64,000 nucleotides of DNA. It comes from Enterococcus florum. GTDB lineage: Bacteria; Bacillota; Bacilli; Lactobacillales; Enterococcaceae. Shown piece after piece: positions 60,121 through 64,000 of this stretch. The stretch spans positions 83,427-147,426 of the forward strand of contig NZ_BJCC01000019.1 of assembly GCF_004309355.1 (NCBI RefSeq). Reading direction: 5' to 3'. A model generated the notes under the pieces. That model ran no database searches. It was not told the origin of the DNA and worked only from the letters and a program-made list of their open reading frames with translations. The position numbers were made by a program, and so were the translations under genes. Positions within the stretch are counted from its first letter, which is position 1. Each line of letters starts with the position of its first letter.

Positions 60121-62028
60121 TCAATGAGAGACTTGATAAAGCGGACATTCCAAACATTTTGTGTCATTTTGGTCTGATGAAAGGTCTTTTAACGGCAGGA
60201 GCATTCTTAACCCGTTGAAAATCACTAGAATCGTACTTCCTTCGTGACCGATAACACCTAAAGGTAAATTTAAGAACTGAGCAAAATTACTAATGATCAA
60301 CAATGCAATCACAGTTAAAGAAAAAATGATATTTTGTTTTACGATCCGTTTTAATTTTTTAGCAAGTCGATGACTATAAACCAGTTTGTTCAAATCATTT
60401 TTCATCAAAACAATATCGGAAACATCCATAGCGACATCGGTTCCCTCTCCCATAGCCACACCAATTGTCGCCGTTGCTAAGGCAGGGGCATCGTTGATTC
60501 CATCACCAACCATTGCATTAACCGTGTATTTCTCTTTAAGTTCTTGAACCAACACTGTTTTTTCTTGAGGCAGGCAATTGGCATAATAATCATCGATTCC
60601 TACAGCCTTTGCGACAAACGCTGCAGAGCCTTCGTGATCGCCAGTCAGCATAGTCGTATGAATGTTTTCGTTTTTAAAATAGGAGATCATACTTGCAGTA
60701 TCTTTCTTCGGCAGATCGATCAACGCCAACATAGCCATCAACCGCTGATTCTTGGATAAAAAAATCAATGTTTTCCCATCATTTCGCCATGCCCGAATCA
60801 TGTCGCCAATTTCTGAATCCTCAGTGTATTGCGCTGTTTTTCCCAAACTCCAGGTGTATCCAGCATAATCAGCTTCCAAGCCATATCCGGCTTTTTCTTC
60901 GACTTTTAGATTACTTATTCGGGTTTCATTTTCGAAAAAGCGAACTGTTGCTAGAGCCAAAGGATGCGTTGATTGTGCTTCCATTGAAGCAAACAATCTA
61001 GGAATAAGCGGATCAGGATCAAGAGCATGAAAATCGGTGACTCTGGGTTTTCCTTGAGTCAAGGTTCCTGTTTTGTCAAAGGAGACCGCTTTTAAATCCG
61101 CTAATTGTTCAAGATTTTTCCCTGATTTGAATAGCACTCCTTTTTTGGCACCATTAGAGATCGCAGAAAGCGTAGCTGGTGTCGCAGAGGCAACCAAAGC
61201 ACAAGGAGAGGCAACCACCAATAAAACCATTCCGCGGTAAAAACTTTCCTGGAAGGACCACCCTACGATAAAATGAGTAATCAAAATCACCAAAGGAACC
61301 GCCAACAAAACGATTTTCACATAGCTATTCTCAATTTTTTCGATAAAACTGGCAGTGGCACTGGTTTCGCTTTGCGCATTTTCAACTAGTTTAATTATTT
61401 GAGCAAACAGCGTGTTTTTGCTTGTTTTAGTCACCTTCATCGTGAACGCTTGCCCGGTGTTGATCGTTCCCCCAAAGACTTCTTCGCCTTTTCTTTTTTC
61501 AACAGGAATCGATTCACCAGAAATAGCAGATTCATCAATGGACGAATGATCATCCAGTAAAATTCCGTCAATCGGGACAGCACTGCCCTTAGGAACAAAT
61601 ACGAGATCTGAAATGATCAAATCATTGACATCCGTTTCTATCGTTTTATTATCAGGAGTCAATTTCAATGCAGTGGAAGGGGAAAGATTCATTAAAGCAG
61701 TAATCTCTTTCGTGCTTTTATTGGTTGCGTACTCCTCCAACGCGCCGCTTAAACAGAAAATAAACGTCAGCATCGCTCCTTCAAACCAATTGCCTATCAG
61801 ACAAGCACCAATAGCTGCTAAAGCCATTAATAAGTCGACATTTAACGTTTTTTCATGGATTAGTTCTGAAACTCCTTCAAAGGTCTGCTTCCATCCACCT
61901 GATACAATGGCGATGACAAATAAAAGCGGATAAAAGGAAACATCCATTAATTCGATTGTTTTTCCCGAAATCAGAAAGATCAAGCAGCAGACAGTAGAGA
62001 AAAAGGCTTGTTTTTCTTCTTTACTCAT
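60121..62028 (-). CDS. P1B-4-type heavy-metal ATPase (PfeT/ZosA-like)
   Basis: Membrane ATPase most like the iron/zinc/cobalt-type pumps PfeT of Bacillus and FrvA of Listeria, which export Fe2+. The 635 residues have no N-terminal metal-binding domain; seen are actuator SGESIPVEKR, the membrane metal site SPCALVAS (Ser-Pro-Cys, the P1B-4 mark, in place of CPC), phosphorylation DKTGTLTQGK, HP-like STHPLA, hinge GDGINDAPALA, and the last-helix motif HEGSTILVIFNGLRML typical of the same class. ATG 62028 has GAGGAGG before it. Final residues include CLECPLY. The palindrome cluster upstream suggests metal-dependent control. Confidence 0.88.
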   Translation of the reverse strand: MSKEEKQAFFSTVCCLIFLISGKTIELMDVSFYPLLFVIAIVSGGWKQTFEGVSELIHEKTLNVDLLMALAAIGACLIGNWFEGAMLTFIFCLSGALEEYATNKSTKEITALMNLSPSTALKLTPDNKTIETDVNDLIISDLVFVPKGSAVPIDGILLDDHSSIDESAISGESIPVEKRKGEEVFGGTINTGQAFTMKVTKTSKNTLFAQIIKLVENAQSETSATASFIEKIENSYVKIVLLAVPLVILITHFIVGWSFQESFYRGMVLLVVASPCALVASATPATLSAISNGAKKGVLFKSGKNLEQLADLKAVSFDKTGTLTQGKPRVTDFHALDPDPLIPRLFASMEAQSTHPLALATVRFFENETRISNLKVEEKAGYGLEADYAGYTWSLGKTAQYTEDSEIGDMIRAWRNDGKTLIFLSKNQRLMAMLALIDLPKKDTASMISYFKNENIHTTMLTGDHEGSAAFVAKAVGIDDYYANCLPQEKTVLVQELKEKYTVNAMVGDGINDAPALATATIGVAMGEGTDVAMDVSDIVLMKNDLNKLVYSHRLAKKLKRIVKQNIIFSLTVIALLIISNFAQFLNLPLGVIGHEGSTILVIFNGLRMLLPLKDLSSDQNDTKCLECPLYQVSH

Positions 62029-62069
62029 AGGAATTCCTCCTCTCAAATAAAGCATATCACAAGAGGTTG

Positions 62070-62154
62070 CTAATTGATAATAGAAATCCCTAAATGAGAA
62101 CGAAAGTGATTATCAATTAGATTATTCGCTGGAATGATAACCTTTATCAATTAG
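62070..62154 (-). promoter_or_regulatory. Operator cluster before the metal ATPase gene
   Basis: TTATCAATTAG occurs three times: inverted at 62070-62080 and direct at 62110-62120 and 62144-62154. The first two form a perfect 11-bp inverted repeat; the last overlaps TGATAACCTTTATCA (62135-62149), which fits the Fur 7-1-7 box TGATAAT-N-ATTATCA at 12 of 14 positions. A Fur- or PerR-type regulator is the likely reader. Confidence 0.6.
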
Positions 62155-62171
62155 GTTAGTTGTAATGAATA

Positions 62172-62200
62172 TAAAAAAGCAACAGAATAATCTGCTGCTT
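62172..62200 (-). terminator. Terminator of uppP
   Basis: AAGCAACAGA / TCTGCTGCTT (9 of 10 pairs) with ATAA loop; A6 at 62173-62178 is the T-run on the minus strand. It overlaps the uppP stop codon and separates uppP from the metal ATPase gene. Confidence 0.75.
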
Positions 62201-63029
62201 ACATTGCGACCAGCCAATAGATGATCAAAATTGCTCCTAAAATGATTCGATACCATCCAAAAACAGTAAAGTCATTTCGCTTGATATAATCCAACAAGAA
62301 TTTAATAGCAATGATCGAAACGATAAAAGCTGTTACCATTCCGACGAGCAGGACCAGAATTTCCTGTACGCCAAAGGTATTGCCGTTGGCCAAAAATTTA
62401 ACGATCTTTAACCCGCTGGCTCCGAACATCACTGGAATCCCCAAGAAAAAGGAAAACTCAGTGGCGACAAAACGAGAAGCCCCGATCAAAATCGCTCCAA
62501 GGATTGTCGCACCAGAACGAGAGGTTCCAGGAATGAGAGAAAGCACTTGGAAAAATCCGACAATCAAAGCTGCTTTATAAGTAAAATCAGCTAAAGAGGT
62601 ACATTTTGGTGTTTTGCTTTTGTTTTGTTTTTCAACGACAATAAAGGCGATCCCGTAGACAATCAACATAATCGCTACTGGCAAAAAACGGTGGAAATGT
62701 GCATCTAGATAATCATCAAAAATGAGCCCCAGCACAGCAGCCGGCACACAAGCAACAATTACTTTAGACCACAAAGACCAAGTATCCGATTTTTGCTGCG
62801 CATCTTTTTTCACTGAGAAGGGGTTCAACTTGTCGAAGTACAAGACAACAACCGCCATGATAGCCCCCAATTGAATAACGACATTGAACATTTCTGTGAA
62901 GGCTGGGCTGATATCCATTTTGATAAATTCATCCACCAGAATCAAATGTCCCGTTGAAGAGATAGGCAGCCATTCCGTAATTCCTTCTACGATGCCAAGG
63001 ATAATTGCTTTAAAAATATTAATAATCAC
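62199..63029 (-). CDS. uppP: Undecaprenyl-diphosphatase
   Basis: Integral membrane phosphatase (BacA/UppP) that regenerates undecaprenyl phosphate for cell-wall synthesis and gives bacitracin tolerance. The 276-residue protein has both family motifs: EGITEWLPISSTGHLIL (about 15-31) and SLIPGTSRSGATI (about 163-175, arginine and serine of the active site), among about eight hydrophobic segments. GTG start at 63029 with AGGAA about 8 bases before it. Confidence 0.95.
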   Translation of the reverse strand: MIINIFKAIILGIVEGITEWLPISSTGHLILVDEFIKMDISPAFTEMFNVVIQLGAIMAVVVLYFDKLNPFSVKKDAQQKSDTWSLWSKVIVACVPAAVLGLIFDDYLDAHFHRFLPVAIMLIVYGIAFIVVEKQNKSKTPKCTSLADFTYKAALIVGFFQVLSLIPGTSRSGATILGAILIGASRFVATEFSFFLGIPVMFGASGLKIVKFLANGNTFGVQEILVLLVGMVTAFIVSIIAIKFLLDYIKRNDFTVFGWYRIILGAILIIYWLVAM

Positions 63030-63177
63030 ATATCTAGTTCCTTTCTGCTTAGTAACATAATTCAGTATACCGTTTCGATATCTAAAAAACCATTGAAATA
63101 TCAGAAAGGTTTTTTTAAGAATCGCTTAGCAAGTTCAAAAGACAAACCCATTTGTTAGAGCATAAAAAATTTTAACT

Positions 63178-63210
63178 AAAAAAAGACTGCCGTGTTGTTC
63201 AGCAGTCTTT
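63178..63210 (-). terminator. Terminator of the histidine-phosphatase gene
   Basis: AAAGACTGC / GCAGTCTTT with an 11-base loop; the A-run at 63178-63184 is a T-run on the minus strand. Confidence 0.8.
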
Positions 63211-63217
63211 CCTATGA

Positions 63218-63922
63218 TTACTCTTGATCCTTAGAAACAATACTTTTTCCACGTTCCAGGTAGCTGATGTCATTGATTGCGCGGATCGAAAACTCCCCAT
63301 CTTTGTAGTCGATACGATTCACACTTCCATTTAATAAGTTTGCACGAACGGGTTGTTTTGTATCGATCAGACTAAGCAAAAACGCGATCGTTAAGCCGTG
63401 AGAGACGATAAGAACGTTGCCTCCACCTTGTTTTTCACGTCGCTGTGCAATGTCCTCGAAGCCATTCCAGACACGCTCTTTGATTTTTTCATAAGGCTCT
63501 GCCCAGCTTGCCGTATCTGCTCCGACGATTGCTCGAGCGATTTCTTCAAAAGTAACCTCTGTTGCGAAAAGATCATCTTCAGTTTTGAAATCAAGAACTC
63601 GAGGCAGGACTCCCCACATTTCAGCGTCATAGGCTCCTTCTAAAGAACCAAAGCACCATTCACGAATGCGAGGATCAACATGATAAGGTAGATTTTTTCC
63701 TTCGGGGTGTTCTCCTAAAAGAATCCGCATGGTTTCGATCGCCCGTCCGGAATCGCTCGAGTACGCTTCTTCAAACGGTGTATCCTGTAATCCTAATCCT
63801 ACGTAACGAATTCCCTGACGGCCGTTTCGTGTCAACGGAGTATCGCACCAACCTTGGACACGTTCAAGTGTGTTGAACATTGTTTTTCCGTGGCGCACGA
63901 TATAAAGACTTGTCTCTGTCAT
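63218..63922 (-). CDS. Histidine phosphatase (phosphoglycerate mutase-like) family protein
   Basis: Cofactor-independent of the glycolytic type in name only: a 234-residue member of the histidine phosphatase superfamily. The phospho-acceptor histidine is in YIVRHGKTMFNTLERVQGW (RHG, about 9-11), the second histidine in LIVSHGLTIAFL (about 175) and the acid in FGSLEGAYDAEMWG. The GpmB/CobC-like subgroup acts on varied phosphorylated metabolites; substrate unknown. ATG 63922 is chosen because GGAGG lies at 63930-63934; the frame stays open to the window edge but without a better start. Confidence 0.88.
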   Translation of the reverse strand: MTETSLYIVRHGKTMFNTLERVQGWCDTPLTRNGRQGIRYVGLGLQDTPFEEAYSSDSGRAIETMRILLGEHPEGKNLPYHVDPRIREWCFGSLEGAYDAEMWGVLPRVLDFKTEDDLFATEVTFEEIARAIVGADTASWAEPYEKIKERVWNGFEDIAQRREKQGGGNVLIVSHGLTIAFLLSLIDTKQPVRANLLNGSVNRIDYKDGEFSIRAINDISYLERGKSIVSKDQE

Positions 63923-64000
63923 AAAAAAACCTCCACAATTTTTAATTGAGCTAATTTCATAATTATCAGCCCTTGTTATATCAATGTTTTCAAAGCACAC

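Overview
The window is ordinary chromosomal backbone of a low-GC Gram-positive coccus, most probably an Enterococcus or a close relative within Lactobacillales. The reasons are: AT-rich codon use with strong AGGAGG ribosome sites and frequent TTG/GTG starts; a Bacillus-type PurR-box purine regulon; CtsR control of clpB; guanine and magnesium (M-box) riboswitches; a PDH E2 with two lipoyl domains; and gene blocks in the same order as in Bacillus subtilis. The species call is inference; no rRNA, tRNA, insertion sequence, prophage or CRISPR array was seen.

Layout. 1-6.9 kb: DNA repair and replication genes (mutM 3' end, coaE, nrdR, dnaB, dnaI), trmK with a Nif3-family gene, and pepT. 7.1-10.5 kb: a UPF0104 membrane protein, an MFS transporter and a convergent NADPH:quinone-reductase-like gene. 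10.6-13.3 kb: clpB behind a CtsR box. 13.4-15.5 kb: guanine riboswitch, xpt and pbuX (purine salvage). 15.6-29.2 kb: the complete de novo IMP pathway in two PurR-box transcription units, purEKB and purCSQLFMNHD. They are separated by a small unknown gene on the other strand that has its own promoter and a perfect cre (CcpA) consensus. 29.5-34.3 kb: aldo/keto reductase, a small unknown protein, guaC with a single strong PurR box, and a MocR-type regulator coupled to a nitroreductase. 34.3-37.3 kb: M-box riboswitch, a short upstream ORF and mgtA. 37.7-42.9 kb: pdhABCD. 42.9-55.2 kb: YktA, inositol-phosphatase, typA, ylaN, ftsW, pyc, a CAP-associated lipoprotein-like gene, ylbF, ylbG, rsmD, coaD and a Lon-like PDZ protease, a compressed version of the B. 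subtilis ykt-yla-ylb segment. 55.3-59.7 kb: comEA-comEB-comEC-holA. 59.7-64 kb, minus strand: rpsT, a P1B-4 metal ATPase with a palindromic operator cluster, uppP and a histidine-phosphatase-family gene.

How it works together. Purine supply dominates: PurR boxes at purE, purC and guaC plus a guanine riboswitch at xpt-pbuX would coordinate synthesis, interconversion and salvage of IMP, GMP and xanthine/guanine. PDH and pyruvate carboxylase sit at the pyruvate node. The most informative non-routine signals are the CcpA-marked orphan gene between the two pur operons, the ORF overlapping the mgtA start, the apparent ATT start of comEC, the cysteine-free DnaI and the operator cluster before the metal ATPase. 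I found no obviously new multi-gene system.
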